A stretch of DNA of 32,289 nt from an uncultured Lachnospiraceae bacterium (GCA_947600145.1 CANQGA010000016.1:1-32289); one strand, 5' to 3'; shown: positions 6,829 through 15,571, counted from the stretch's first letter. The notes: generated by a model not told the origin, from the sequence alone. Numbers and translations are program-made.

Positions 6829-9800
6829 ATGCGATTGGTCTGCGAAACCAGAGAGGGCGTGAGTCCGCAGGGGCTGCCAAGGATCTATTATACCGGGCAT
6901 CCCGCGGATCAGGACATCTATAAGGCGGAAATATTTTCCGATATCTTAAAACTTCAGAACTGCGCCATCTATTATGACGCGGAACCGGAGGCGGCCTGGG
7001 ATGAGGAGGAGCTGCTGCGGGAGATAGAGGGGATGCAGCTGATGGTGTTTCCGGTGACGCACCGGCTCTTCGCCGCGAAGAACCGGACGCTGGATACCGA
7101 GTTTCCATTCGCCGTACGGCGGCACATCCCGGTGCTGCCTCTGCAGGAGGAGCCGGGGCTGGAGGAGATCTTCAATAAGCGGTGCGGCGATCTGCAGATG
7201 CTGCTGCGGCATGATCCGGATCCGATCGCGATGCCCTACGAACAGAAGCTGGAGCAGTTCCTCTCGTCGGTTCTGGTCGGGGACGAGCTGGCCGCTAAGA
7301 TCCGCGCGGCCTTTGACGCGTACATTTTCTTAAGCTACCGCAAGAAGGACCGGAAATATGCCCGGGAGCTGATCCGGCTGATCCATCAGAATGACTTCTG
7401 CCGGGACATTGCCATCTGGTATGACGAATTTCTGACGCCGGGAGAGGACTTTAACGACGCCATCGCGGATGCCCTTGAGAAGAGCAGCCTGTTCGCCCTT
7501 ACGGTGACGCCCAACATCGTGGAGTTCAACAATTACGTCATGCTGCATGAATATCCCAGCGCAAGGAGGATGCAGAAACCCATTCTGCCGGTGGAGATGG
7601 TTCCCACGGACAAGAAGATCCTGCGTCTGGCGTTTGAGGGGCTGCCGCCCTGCGCCAGCGCCTATGAAAAGGGGGAGCTGTCCGGCGCGCTGCTGGAGGC
7701 GGTGCGGCATCTGGCGATCCAGGAAAATGATAACTCCCCGGAGCATAATTTCTTCATCGGACTGGCCTACCTGAACGGGATCGATATGGAGGTGGACCGT
7801 GAGCGGGCCCTGAAACTGATCACCGGCGCGGCGGAGGCGGGGCTTCCGGAGGCGCTTTCGAAGCTGGCGGAGATGTACCGGCGGGGCGAGGGCGTGGAGC
7901 GGAACTGCAGGACTGCCGCCGCATGGCAGAGGAAGCTGGCGGACCGGATGAAGGCAGTCTATGAAGAAAGCGGGTCGGAGAGCGACAGTGTGAACTGGGT
8001 GGACGCGCTCTGGAAGCTGGCCGTTTATCGGGAGGAAACCTCGGAAGGCGTAGCCGGCTGGAGGGAGGCGGCGTCTGCCTGCGAGAAGCTGAACGAACGG
8101 TTCGGCGACTGGTCGACCAGAAGAAATCTGGCATACTGTTACCGGAGGCTTGCCGCGGCGATCCGGAATGTGGATCTCAGCTATGGATACGACGGAGAAT
8201 GCAATAAAGAGGAAAAGGAGATCCGCTTGAAGGAGCTGGAGCTGCGCAGGCAGCTGTGCCATGAGCTGTGGACGCAGGAGGCGAGAACCGATCTGGCGGA
8301 ATGCTGCCGGCGGTTCGGAGACCGGATCATAGACAGAGGGCCGCTTCCCGAATATACCTGGTATGAAGAGGACGAGCCGGAGTACGCGCGGGAGAAGGAA
8401 AAGTATGACCGGGAATATGAACAGTCGTGTGAGGAAAGAAAAGCATGCTACCGCGAAGGCCTGACCGTATACCGTCAGCTGTTTCGGGACACCGGCGAAG
8501 ACCGGTACAGGCGCTGTATCCTGTATATGGAAAAAGAGCTGAGCATGATGGAGGCGGATCCTCAGGAGCAGGAGCGCGCGAGGATGGCGTATCTGCTCTT
8601 CTGCAGGCAGTGGGTACGCAGGGAGGACAGCGCGGAAGCGCGGCAGGAGCTTGCGGGGATCTGTGAGGAAGAGGGAGATTCCTGCGGCGAAGACCGGAGC
8701 CGGGCGATCGGATTCTACACGGAGGCGCTGGATCAGCGGTTGAAGCTGTGTGAGGCCGGAGCGCCGCTGCACCGTTTAAAAGATCTCGCCGGAAAGCTGG
8801 AGAAGGTCTGCCGGGACGCCGGGATGCTAAAGCGGGCGGAAGAATGCGCACGGCGCGTCCGTGAGGCGGAGGACCGGTGGAAGACAGGGCGCGACCGGAA
8901 AGCGGAGAGCCTCCTTCATGATGGTCCGGAGGATCTGGCGGATCGGGAAACGCTGGTGAAGATCTTTGAAGAACAAAGCGATGAGTACAGCAAAGCGGGA
9001 GATTATGACAGCGCCCTGGAATGCTGCCTGAAGGCGCTGGAACAGTGGTCCCTGCTGGTTCAGGAAACAGGAACTGCCGAGCACTGGGAAGATGTCTGTG
9101 TCTTCCTGCACAAAATAAACGGTCTCTGGGAGAAAACGGGCGTATCAGGCTATGACCGGGTTCTGCGGAGCAGTCTGGAAGTGCTTGGACAGTGGGTCCG
9201 GCTGTTTCGGGAGACCGGCGCCGACAGTCAGTGGGGAGAGATCTGCAACGTGTTGAACCAAATGGGAGATCTCTGTGAGAAGGCGGAGGATCCCATGCAG
9301 GCCAAAAAGGACTATCTGGCCGTCCTGGAGCCGGTGTGGACGAGGATCGGTGCGGCCGGCCGCGAGTTCATGGTGCGCCTTTGCAGTGAACTGAGCTGGC
9401 TCTCACGGGAGACCGGGGATCCGGCGCGGGCGAAGGAATTCCTTCTGTGGGCGGCGGGGAAGATGGGGGATATAGCCAGTCCGCTGTGGATCGCCGGACT
9501 TGGGATGCTGGAAGAGGAGATCATCACGCAGGAGCGCATCATGGCGGAGAAGGGCCTTTCTAAATGGGATTACCAATACGGAACCGACGCGAAGGATGTC
9601 AGATACTATACGATGATGGATCTTGAGGATACATATGACATCTACGATTCCCTGGCGTCCATTTGCCGGGAGACCGGAGATCTTGCCGGCGCGGAGACTT
9701 ATTATCAGACGATGATCGGGATCTGCGAGCGGATCACAGATCAGGTGTCTTCGGAACCGGTGCTGAAGATGCTGGCCGGTCTGTACGGCGGGATGGCGGA

Positions 9801-9882
9801 GACCTGCGAAGAGGAGGGGCTGTCGGATGAGGCCGCGGAATACAGGAAGAAGGCAGAAACTGTGAGCGCTGAAGCCGGATAA
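6829..9882 (+). CDS. Tandem-TIR protein with Sel1/TPR-like repeats
   Basis: A large protein of 1,017 residues. ATG 6829 is preferred over the in-frame ATG 6814 because GGAGGG lies seven bases before it. Residues about 164-257 are a clear TIR domain: YIFLSYRKKDR, IAIWYDE (194-200), LTPGEDF, VTPNIVEF and KPILPVEM, with E241 in LHEYPSA at the position of the NADase glutamate. Residues about 17-105 look like a second, diverged TIR: RIYYTGHPADQ, CAIYYD (45-50), MVFPVTHRLF and HIPVLPLQ, with E91 in DTEFPFA. Residues about 306-375 hold two Sel1-like repeats (LAYLNGIDMEVDRERALKLI, MYRRGEGVERN). The rest is Glu/Arg-rich helical repeat sequence resembling TPRs. TIR domains can hydrolyse NAD+ or act as scaffolds. 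Neither activity is shown here, and no defence partner gene is adjacent. Confidence 0.85.
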   Translation: MRLVCETREGVSPQGLPRIYYTGHPADQDIYKAEIFSDILKLQNCAIYYDAEPEAAWDEEELLREIEGMQLMVFPVTHRLFAAKNRTLDTEFPFAVRRHIPVLPLQEEPGLEEIFNKRCGDLQMLLRHDPDPIAMPYEQKLEQFLSSVLVGDELAAKIRAAFDAYIFLSYRKKDRKYARELIRLIHQNDFCRDIAIWYDEFLTPGEDFNDAIADALEKSSLFALTVTPNIVEFNNYVMLHEYPSARRMQKPILPVEMVPTDKKILRLAFEGLPPCASAYEKGELSGALLEAVRHLAIQENDNSPEHNFFIGLAYLNGIDMEVDRERALKLITGAAEAGLPEALSKLAEMYRRGEGVERNCRTAAAWQRKLADRMKAVYEESGSESDSVNWVDALWKLAVYREETSEGVAGWREAASACEKLNERFGDWSTRRNLAYCYRRLAAAIRNVDLSYGYDGECNKEEKEIRLKELELRRQLCHELWTQEARTDLAECCRRFGDRIIDRGPLPEYTWYEEDEPEYAREKEKYDREYEQSCEERKACYREGLTVYRQLFRDTGEDRYRRCILYMEKELSMMEADPQEQERARMAYLLFCRQWVRREDSAEARQELAGICEEEGDSCGEDRSRAIGFYTEALDQRLKLCEAGAPLHRLKDLAGKLEKVCRDAGMLKRAEECARRVREAEDRWKTGRDRKAESLLHDGPEDLADRETLVKIFEEQSDEYSKAGDYDSALECCLKALEQWSLLVQETGTAEHWEDVCVFLHKINGLWEKTGVSGYDRVLRSSLEVLGQWVRLFRETGADSQWGEICNVLNQMGDLCEKAEDPMQAKKDYLAVLEPVWTRIGAAGREFMVRLCSELSWLSRETGDPARAKEFLLWAAGKMGDIASPLWIAGLGMLEEEIITQERIMAEKGLSKWDYQYGTDAKDVRYYTMMDLEDTYDIYDSLASICRETGDLAGAETYYQTMIGICERITDQVSSEPVLKMLAGLYGGMAETCEEEGLSDEAAEYRKKAETVSAEAG

Positions 9883-9967
9883 CTGCCCCTGGGAAGCCGA
9901 AAGCCGCTTCGATGAAGAGGGGTAACCGCGTTGGGGCGGAGGAGCGGCGCACGGGCAGGCGGTCCGT

Positions 9968-10723
9968 TCACCGGGTATTCAGATATTCCAGGATCCCCAT
10001 ATGGATCGTCCACGCTGTCCGGTCCTGATACTCCTCCGTATTCAGGAGCGCGGCCTCGGACCAGTTGCTTAAGAAGCCGCATTCCACGATGACGATAGGA
10101 CTTTTGACGTGGAGCAGCAGGTAGTAGCTGTCATTGGCTTTGGCGGAGCGGGTGTTGGCGGCGCCCAGCACATAGTCGAAGCGCTTCTGAAGGATCTCGG
10201 CCAGACGGCGGCCGTTCTCGGAGGACTTGTAATAGAATACCTGTGCGCCCTTCACGGACTCCTCGTGGTAGCTGTTCTGATGGATGCTGACCACCAGGTC
10301 GGGAGAGGCGTCGTTGATCAGCCGGCAGCGGTTTCGCATGTCGGCTGTTTTTTTGTTGGAATCGGATTCACCGCAGAGGGCGGTGTCTGAGTCGCGGGTC
10401 ATGACGACCTCCACGTCGGAGGCTTCCAGATACTGCTTTACCCGCTGGGCGATCCTGAGATTGATGTCCTTTTCCAATGAGCCGTCCACGGCGATCTTGC
10501 CGGGGTCGAAACCGCCGTGGCCGCTGTCGAGGACGACCACCGGTTTCCGGTCGGCCGCGATACCGAAATAAGGATCCGCGTCCGCGCGGCCGGAAGAGGC
10601 GGCGGAGGTTCTACCGGCCGCCTGTGCCGATACGATGACCGCCGCCTGCCGGGACAGCTGGAAGACAAGAAAAAACATCAAAATGGCCATGAAGAATTCC
10701 ATGCGGAATAAATTTGGTCTCAA
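9968..10723 (-). CDS. cwlD: CwlD-like N-acetylmuramoyl-L-alanine amidase
   Basis: A 251-residue Amidase_3 enzyme that cleaves the amide bond between N-acetylmuramic acid and the stem peptide. A hydrophobic segment at about 9-33 exports or anchors it. Zinc and catalytic motifs are complete: DSGHGGFDPG (H69), E84 in GSLEKDINL, SIHQNSY (H148) and VECGFLSN (E214). Size and motif set fit CwlD, which makes muramic-delta-lactam in spore cortex, but a vegetative amidase of the same family cannot be excluded. The TTG start at 10723 has GGGAG seven bases upstream; the next ATG, at codon 8, has no ribosome-binding site. It converges with the TIR gene (85 bases apart) and diverges from the Sua5 gene. Confidence 0.8.
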   Translation of the reverse strand: MRPNLFRMEFFMAILMFFLVFQLSRQAAVIVSAQAAGRTSAASSGRADADPYFGIAADRKPVVVLDSGHGGFDPGKIAVDGSLEKDINLRIAQRVKQYLEASDVEVVMTRDSDTALCGESDSNKKTADMRNRCRLINDASPDLVVSIHQNSYHEESVKGAQVFYYKSSENGRRLAEILQKRFDYVLGAANTRSAKANDSYYLLLHVKSPIVIVECGFLSNWSEAALLNTEEYQDRTAWTIHMGILEYLNTR

Positions 10724-10796
10724 AGGAGGGCTCCCGAATAAAGAAATTCTTTTTATTTATAGAAAAAATATGAGGAAAAAAGAACAGGTTTTTGAC

Positions 10797-10825
10797 TTTA
10801 CATGAAACCCGGAAAGAAGTATACT
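10797..10825 (+). promoter_or_regulatory. SigmaA promoter for the Sua5 operon
   Basis: TTTACA (10797-10802) and TATACT (10820-10825) are exactly 17 bases apart, predicting a start near 10832 and a leader of about 45 bases. The AT-rich stretch 10740-10790 between this and cwlD probably also holds the cwlD promoter, which I could not define. Confidence 0.65.
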
Positions 10826-10877
10826 GTCCATATTGGCAGCAGCCGGTGGAATATCGGGATCGAAGGTTTTAAACGGT

Positions 10878-12035
10878 ATGGATACGAGAATTGTTGTGAT
10901 AGACAGAGAAAAACTGCAGACAGCGGACGAGCTCCTTATGGAGGCCGCGCGGATCCTGCGCGGAGGCGGGCTGGTGGCGTTCCCGACGGAGACCGTGTAC
11001 GGTCTGGGGGCCAACGGATTGGACGACGCGGCGGCAAGGAAGATCTACGCGGCCAAGGGGCGCCCGTCAGATAATCCGCTGATCCTGCATATCTCGGCGG
11101 CGGAGGAGCTTGCGCCGCTGGTGCGGGAAGTGCCGGAGGCGGCGCGGAAGCTGATGGAGGCGTTCTGGCCGGGACCGCTGACGATGATATTTGAGAAGAG
11201 CGGGATCGTGCCCTACGGCACGACGGGAGGGCTGGATACCGTGGCTGTGCGGATGCCCAGCGATCCGGTCGCCGGCCGGATGATCGCGCTGGCGGGGGTT
11301 CCGGTCGCTGCGCCCAGCGCCAATCTGTCCGGGCGGCCCAGTCCGACGACGGCGCAGCATGTGATCGAGGACATGAGCGGCCGGATCGAGATGATCCTGG
11401 ACGGCGGCCCCGTGGGGATCGGCGTGGAATCCACGATCGTGGACGTGACCGGTCCGGTGCCGATGCTTTTGCGGCCGGGGGCGGTCACCATGGAGATGCT
11501 GCGGGATACGGTCGGGGAGGTGGCTGTCGATCCGGCGGTCGCCGGGCCGGTGGCGGCAGATGTGAAGCCCAGGGCCCCGGGTATGAAATACCGTCATTAC
11601 GCGCCGAAGGCGGAGCTTGTGCTGGTGGAGGCAGCCAGCCCGGCCGGGGAGAATCCGGGTTCCGGCGATCGCCCGGCCGGGACGGCAGCTGTTCTGCCCT
11701 GCGGCGTTTCCGCGGCCGGTACCGCGGTCAGCGCCGCCGTCATCGACACGATCAACCGTCTGACCGGCGAGCGGATGGCGGAAGGCCGCCGCGTCGGGAT
11801 CCTCTGCACCGATGAGACGAAGGATCGCTATCCGCGGGGGATCGTCCGCAGCGTGGGCCTGCGGGCCAGCCAGGAGACCGTCGCCCACAGCCTGTTCGCA
11901 GTGCTGCGGGAGTTCGACGATCTGGGCGTGGATTACATTTATTCGGAAAGCTTTGCCCGCGACCATCTTGGCCAGGCGATCATGAACCGTCTGACGAAAG
12001 CCGCGGGATATCATATCATTTACTGTGAGAACTGA
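10878..12035 (+). CDS. ywlC: Threonylcarbamoyl-AMP synthase (Sua5/YwlC type)
   Basis: A 385-residue enzyme that makes threonylcarbamoyl-AMP from threonine, bicarbonate and ATP, the first step of the t6A modification at tRNA position 37. The YrdC domain (about 15-205) carries PTETVYGLG, KGRPSDNPL, GPLTMI and APSANLSGRPSPTT. The C-terminal Sua5 domain (about 235-385) begins after the linker PGMKYRHYAPKAEL, which distinguishes this longer form from short TsaC. A low-complexity Ala/Gly/Pro stretch (about 250-285) interrupts the second domain. ATG 10878 is chosen because an in-frame TTG at 10833 falls at the predicted transcription start; GAAGG lies 11 bases before the ATG. dCMP deaminase and the exonuclease follow. 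Confidence 0.92.
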   Translation: MDTRIVVIDREKLQTADELLMEAARILRGGGLVAFPTETVYGLGANGLDDAAARKIYAAKGRPSDNPLILHISAAEELAPLVREVPEAARKLMEAFWPGPLTMIFEKSGIVPYGTTGGLDTVAVRMPSDPVAGRMIALAGVPVAAPSANLSGRPSPTTAQHVIEDMSGRIEMILDGGPVGIGVESTIVDVTGPVPMLLRPGAVTMEMLRDTVGEVAVDPAVAGPVAADVKPRAPGMKYRHYAPKAELVLVEAASPAGENPGSGDRPAGTAAVLPCGVSAAGTAVSAAVIDTINRLTGERMAEGRRVGILCTDETKDRYPRGIVRSVGLRASQETVAHSLFAVLREFDDLGVDYIYSESFARDHLGQAIMNRLTKAAGYHIIYCEN

Positions 12036-12061
12036 TCAGAAAAAGAAGGAGGGAGAACAAC

Positions 12062-12562
12062 ATGGCTGAGAGCAGAAAACGAACGGATTACATTTCCTGG
12101 GACGAATATTTTATGGGGGTGGCGGAGCTGTCCGGCATGCGCTCCAAGGACCCCAACACCCAGGTGGGCTGCTGTATCGTCAGCGCCGACAACAAGATCA
12201 TGTCCATGGGATACAACGGTCTGCCCATCGGATGCTCCGACGATGAGTTTCCCTGGAACCGCGAGAATGCGGACGGCGATCCCTACAACGCGAAATACGT
12301 TTACGTGGCCCACAGCGAGCTGAACGCGATCCTGAATTACCGGGGCGGTAGCCTGGAGGGCAGCAAGCTGTATGTGACGCTGTTTCCCTGCAATGAATGC
12401 GCGAAGGCGATCATTCAGGCGGGGATCAAAACGGTCATTTACGCGGACGACAAATACGCGGACAGTCCGGGAACCAGGGCTTCCAAGAGAATGTTCGACG
12501 CGGCGGGCGTCCGCTACTATCCGTACAGCGCGACAGGCCGCGAGATGAAGATCCGGGTATGA
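12062..12562 (+). CDS. dCMP deaminase
   Basis: A 166-residue zinc-dependent deaminase of the ComEB/dCMP deaminase family, converting dCMP to dUMP for thymidylate synthesis. The zinc site is complete: HSELNA (H84, E86) and PCNEC (C110, C113). The insertion with IGCSDDEFPWNRE is typical of dCMP deaminases rather than tRNA adenosine deaminases. The ATG has AGGAGGG about nine bases upstream. Its stop overlaps the start of the exonuclease gene (ATGA at 12559-12562), indicating translational coupling. The nucleotide role is well supported by family knowledge; allosteric control was not assessed. Confidence 0.92.
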   Translation: MAESRKRTDYISWDEYFMGVAELSGMRSKDPNTQVGCCIVSADNKIMSMGYNGLPIGCSDDEFPWNRENADGDPYNAKYVYVAHSELNAILNYRGGSLEGSKLYVTLFPCNECAKAIIQAGIKTVIYADDKYADSPGTRASKRMFDAAGVRYYPYSATGREMKIRV

Positions 12563-13284
12563 CGGTCCCGAACTCTTACACGGCCGTCGACCTGGAGACT
12601 ACCGGTCTGAACCCGAAGACGGACAAGATCATCGAGATCGCCGCCATCCGGGTGATCGACGGGCAGATCACGGCGGAGAAGACGACATTTGTGAATCCGC
12701 ATCAGGCGTTGAGTCCGGACATCCGCAGTCTTACCGGCATCTGCGACGAGATGCTTGCGGACGCGCCGGATATCGGTCAGGTTATCGGCGAATACGTGGA
12801 GTTTGCCCGGGATCTGCCGCTTCTGGGGCACAACATCCGTTTTGATTACAGCTTCCTGAAGCACGCGGCGGTCAATCATGACCTGGAATTTGAGAAGGAA
12901 GGGCTGGATACCCTGCGGTTCTGCCGCGCGTTTATGCCGAAGGAGATCCCGAAAAGCCTGGGTTCCGCGTGCGCGTACTATCAGGTGAAGCATGGAAACG
13001 CCCACAGGGCCATGGGGGACGCGCGGGCGGCCCATGAGCTGTACCAGGCGCTGGCCGCGGCCGTGGGTGAGAGCGGCGCGGAGATATTGGCGCCGGGGCC
13101 GCTGGTCTGCAAAGTGAAAAAGGAACAGCCGGCGTTAAAAAGGCAAAAAGAGGTCTTGCGCGAATTGGCAAAATATCATAGAATAAATCTAACTGTGGAC
13201 ATCGAGTACCTTTCCCGCAGTGAAGCGTCAAGACTGACGGATAAAATTATCGCACAGTATGGAAGAATAAGAAGGGACATTTGA
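12559..13284 (+). CDS. DEDDh 3'-5' exonuclease (DnaQ/PolC-epsilon-like)
   Basis: A 241-residue protein. The exonuclease domain (about 6-168) has all DEDDh motifs: DLETTG (D11, E13), GHNIRFDYSF (D96) and HRAMGDA (H149, D154), which bind two metals to remove 3' nucleotides. A C-terminal extension (about 190-241) is rich in Lys/Arg and helical, ending SRSEASRLTDKIIAQYGR; it may bind nucleic acid. The start is taken at ATG 12559, overlapping the deaminase stop; the frame is open further upstream inside the deaminase gene, but the DLETTG motif needs only this start. Whether it proofreads, trims RNA or repairs DNA cannot be told from sequence. Confidence 0.88.
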   Translation: MTVPNSYTAVDLETTGLNPKTDKIIEIAAIRVIDGQITAEKTTFVNPHQALSPDIRSLTGICDEMLADAPDIGQVIGEYVEFARDLPLLGHNIRFDYSFLKHAAVNHDLEFEKEGLDTLRFCRAFMPKEIPKSLGSACAYYQVKHGNAHRAMGDARAAHELYQALAAAVGESGAEILAPGPLVCKVKKEQPALKRQKEVLRELAKYHRINLTVDIEYLSRSEASRLTDKIIAQYGRIRRDI

Positions 13285-13308
13285 GAAAGAATAAAGAGGT
13301 GAGGAACT

Positions 13309-13419
13309 GTGTTTGATTTCAATAATAAAAAGACGAAGAAGATCGTGTCTTCGATCATCGTGATCCTGCTGGTTCTGGCCATGGTCGCTCCCATGGTGCT
13401 CGGATCGCTGCATTTCTGA
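13309..13419 (+). CDS. 36-residue single-span membrane peptide
   Basis: The reading frame MFDFNNKKTKKIVSS begins at GTG 13309 behind AGGTGAGG and ends at TGA 13417-13419. After a short Lys-rich cytosolic start comes one hydrophobic span (about 12-33, IVSSIIVILLVLAMVAPMVLG) and a three-residue tail. It lies 24 bases after the exonuclease stop. The strong ribosome-binding site and clean charge/hydrophobic pattern favour a real small membrane protein. Function is unknown. The 119 bases after it contain a GC-rich inverted repeat (GGGGC 13436-13440 / GCCCC 13450-13454) without a T run. Confidence 0.7.
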   Translation: MFDFNNKKTKKIVSSIIVILLVLAMVAPMVLGSLHF

Positions 13420-13538
13420 CCGCTGGGTATACGCGGGGGCCATACAGTTGCCCCGTGCGCCGGCGGACAGACGGCGGACAGGCCCGGCTTCAGGCGGAGG
13501 GGGGGCAGGCAGACCGGCAGTAGTCTGAGGAGCAGATT

Positions 13539-14936
13539 ATGAGGAATGCCATAAGAAGCGCGGGATGTGCGGCGGTGTGCTGCATGTTCCTGCTGATACC
13601 GTCTGAGAGCGGCGCGGCAGTCCCGCGGGGACTGTCTGTCGGGGGTCAGGATATAAGCGGTCTGAAGACCTGGGAAGCGGAGAAACGGATAGAGGAATAT
13701 GTGGCCGCCATGAAGCGGCAGAAGATCGTGATCGATGTGGCCGGGCATCCGGTGGAGACGGATGCGGCGTCCCTTGGTCTGACATGGGTCAATGAGCGGG
13801 TGGTGTCGGAGACCGTGGGAGAGTATGAGACCGGCAATATCATCGAGCGGTATTTAAAACAGAAGGATCTGGAAATGGATCCGGTGGATGCGGCCCTGGA
13901 TATGAGGCTTCCGTCCGCCGGTGTGAAGGAATATGTGGAGTCGGCGTGCGCCGGATACGCCCAGGCGGCGGTGGACGCTTCGATCACCAGGGAGAACGGC
14001 CGGTTTGTCGTGACGCCGTCCCGGGATGGGACAGCGGTGGACGCGGAGTCTACCGGGGAAGCGCTTAAGGCCGCGGTCGATGAAGCGGTCCGGACAGGGC
14101 TCTCAGAGCCGGTTGCGGTCTCCGCGGTAATGATGCCGGTCTCCCCGGCGAGGACGACGGAGATGCTGGCCGGGATCCAGGATGTTCTGGGGACCTATTC
14201 GACGGATTTCTCCGGCAGCAGCGAGAGCCGGGCCGCGAATCTGCGGGTCGGGGCCGGCAAGATCAACGGTACGGTGCTGATGCCGGGCGAGACGCTGTCC
14301 GGGTACGCGTGCATGCAGCCGTTTACCACGGCTAACGGCTACGCCACCGCGGCGGCCTATGAGAACGGCCAGGTGGTGGACAGCGTGGGCGGCGGCGTGT
14401 GCCAGATCGCGACGACCCTGTATAACGCGGCTCTGCTGGCGGAACTGGAGATCACGGAGAGGCAGAACCATTCCATGATCGTCACCTATGTGCCGCCGTC
14501 GAGGGACGCGGCCATCGCGGGGACGTATAAGGATATTAAGATCACGAATCCGTACGACACGCCGGTGTATGTGGAAGCCGGGACGTCCGGAAGGACGCTG
14601 ACGTTCACGATCTACGGACGCGAGACGCGGCCGGCGGGGCGTACCGTCGAATATATATCAGAAACGCTGAGCACGACGGCGCCTCCGGACGCGATCAGCC
14701 AGTATGACGGATCGCTGGCCCCGGGGACGAGGGTGAAGGTGCAGTCATCCCACACGGGACGGAAGTCCCGTCTTTGGAAATGTGTCCGCGTCGACGGCGT
14801 GGAGGTGGAGAGGACGCTGCTTCATACCGACACATACAGTCCGTCCCCGGCTGTTTATCGGGTCGGTCCGGCTGCGGCGCAGGCGCTTGTACCTCTGCCG
14901 GAGGCGAGGGTGGAGCTGGCGGCGCCGGGCGATTGA
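13539..14936 (+). CDS. VanW-family exported protein (YoaR-like)
   Basis: A 465-residue protein with a signal peptide (about 1-27), two repeats resembling the putative peptidoglycan-binding domain found before VanW (about 30-200), and a VanW domain (about 215-370) recognised by TEMLAGIQDVLGTYSTDFSGSS, LMPGETLSGY, GGGVCQIATTLYNAAL and NHSMIVTYVPPSRDAAI. A G5-like beta tail follows (GRTVEYISETL...). VanW proteins occur in some vancomycin-resistance clusters but are common in Clostridia without any resistance link; no van genes are nearby. A cell-wall role is likely and unproven. The ATG has GAGGAG six bases upstream. The next gene starts 11 bases after the stop. Confidence 0.85.
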   Translation: MRNAIRSAGCAAVCCMFLLIPSESGAAVPRGLSVGGQDISGLKTWEAEKRIEEYVAAMKRQKIVIDVAGHPVETDAASLGLTWVNERVVSETVGEYETGNIIERYLKQKDLEMDPVDAALDMRLPSAGVKEYVESACAGYAQAAVDASITRENGRFVVTPSRDGTAVDAESTGEALKAAVDEAVRTGLSEPVAVSAVMMPVSPARTTEMLAGIQDVLGTYSTDFSGSSESRAANLRVGAGKINGTVLMPGETLSGYACMQPFTTANGYATAAAYENGQVVDSVGGGVCQIATTLYNAALLAELEITERQNHSMIVTYVPPSRDAAIAGTYKDIKITNPYDTPVYVEAGTSGRTLTFTIYGRETRPAGRTVEYISETLSTTAPPDAISQYDGSLAPGTRVKVQSSHTGRKSRLWKCVRVDGVEVERTLLHTDTYSPSPAVYRVGPAAAQALVPLPEARVELAAPGD

Positions 14937-14946
14937 GGCACAGGGT

Positions 14947-15510
14947 ATGAGACAGATCGAGAGAGAAAGCAGGGGAATCCTGCGGCCGGGACAGGACCTG
15001 GTCGTGGCCGGCTTTGCGGGGCTTGCAGGTTCCCGCCGGATCGCCGCGGAGCGGGGCGCGGAGCTGAGCCGCTGGTTTTCCGCGGCGTACAGGGCAAAAC
15101 TGCGGGAGGAACAGCCTGCGGCCTGCCGGCCGGAGTGGATCCTCTGCGGGGCGTCCGAATGGGAAGAAGCAGGGGAGGGCGGTGTTTATACCGCCCTTTG
15201 GACTCTGTCCGGCGCGTATGGAGTGGGTTTTACCGTTGATCTCAGGAAGATCCCGGTGAAGCAGGGAACCATTGAGATCTGCGAGCGCTATGGACTGAAT
15301 CCGTACAGGCTTTGGTCCGAGGGATGTACCGTGCTGGCGGCGGACAACGGCGGCCGCCTGACGGAGCGGCTGGCCGCGGAAGGCGTCACCGCCGCGGTCA
15401 TCGGATGTGTCCGTGAAGGGATCGCCCGGGAGGTTACATACGGTGACGTGAGAGGTTTTATGGAGCGGCCAAGAGAAGATGAACTCTGCCGCCTGGGGAT
15501 CGTGCTGTGA
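14947..15510 (+). CDS. Lone PurM/HypE C-terminal-like domain protein
   Basis: A 187-residue protein resembling only the C-terminal half of AIR synthase/HypE-type enzymes. Recognisable parts are DLVVAGFAGLAGSRRIAAERG near the start, EGGVYTALWTLSGAYGVGFTVDL, KIPVKQGTIEICERYGLNPYRLWSEG and the end EGVTAAVIGCV. The usual N-terminal domain, which supplies conserved ATP-binding aspartates in the superfamily, is absent. ATG 14947 follows GAGG by eight bases; the open frame extends back into the VanW gene but there encodes compositionally biased sequence with no family resemblance. It may be a decayed enzyme or a dedicated small family. No hydrogenase or purine genes are adjacent. Confidence 0.65.
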   Translation: MRQIERESRGILRPGQDLVVAGFAGLAGSRRIAAERGAELSRWFSAAYRAKLREEQPAACRPEWILCGASEWEEAGEGGVYTALWTLSGAYGVGFTVDLRKIPVKQGTIEICERYGLNPYRLWSEGCTVLAADNGGRLTERLAAEGVTAAVIGCVREGIAREVTYGDVRGFMERPREDELCRLGIVL

Positions 15511-15571
15511 GAAGCGGAAAACTGCAGCCGGATGATTACGGAAGGATCAGAAATCGAGGAGGTTTATAGAG

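Noticed and set aside
13539-14936. Vancomycin-resistance cluster marked by VanW
   Set aside because: No vanH/A/X, vanR/S or related genes are present, and VanW-domain proteins are ordinary in Clostridia.
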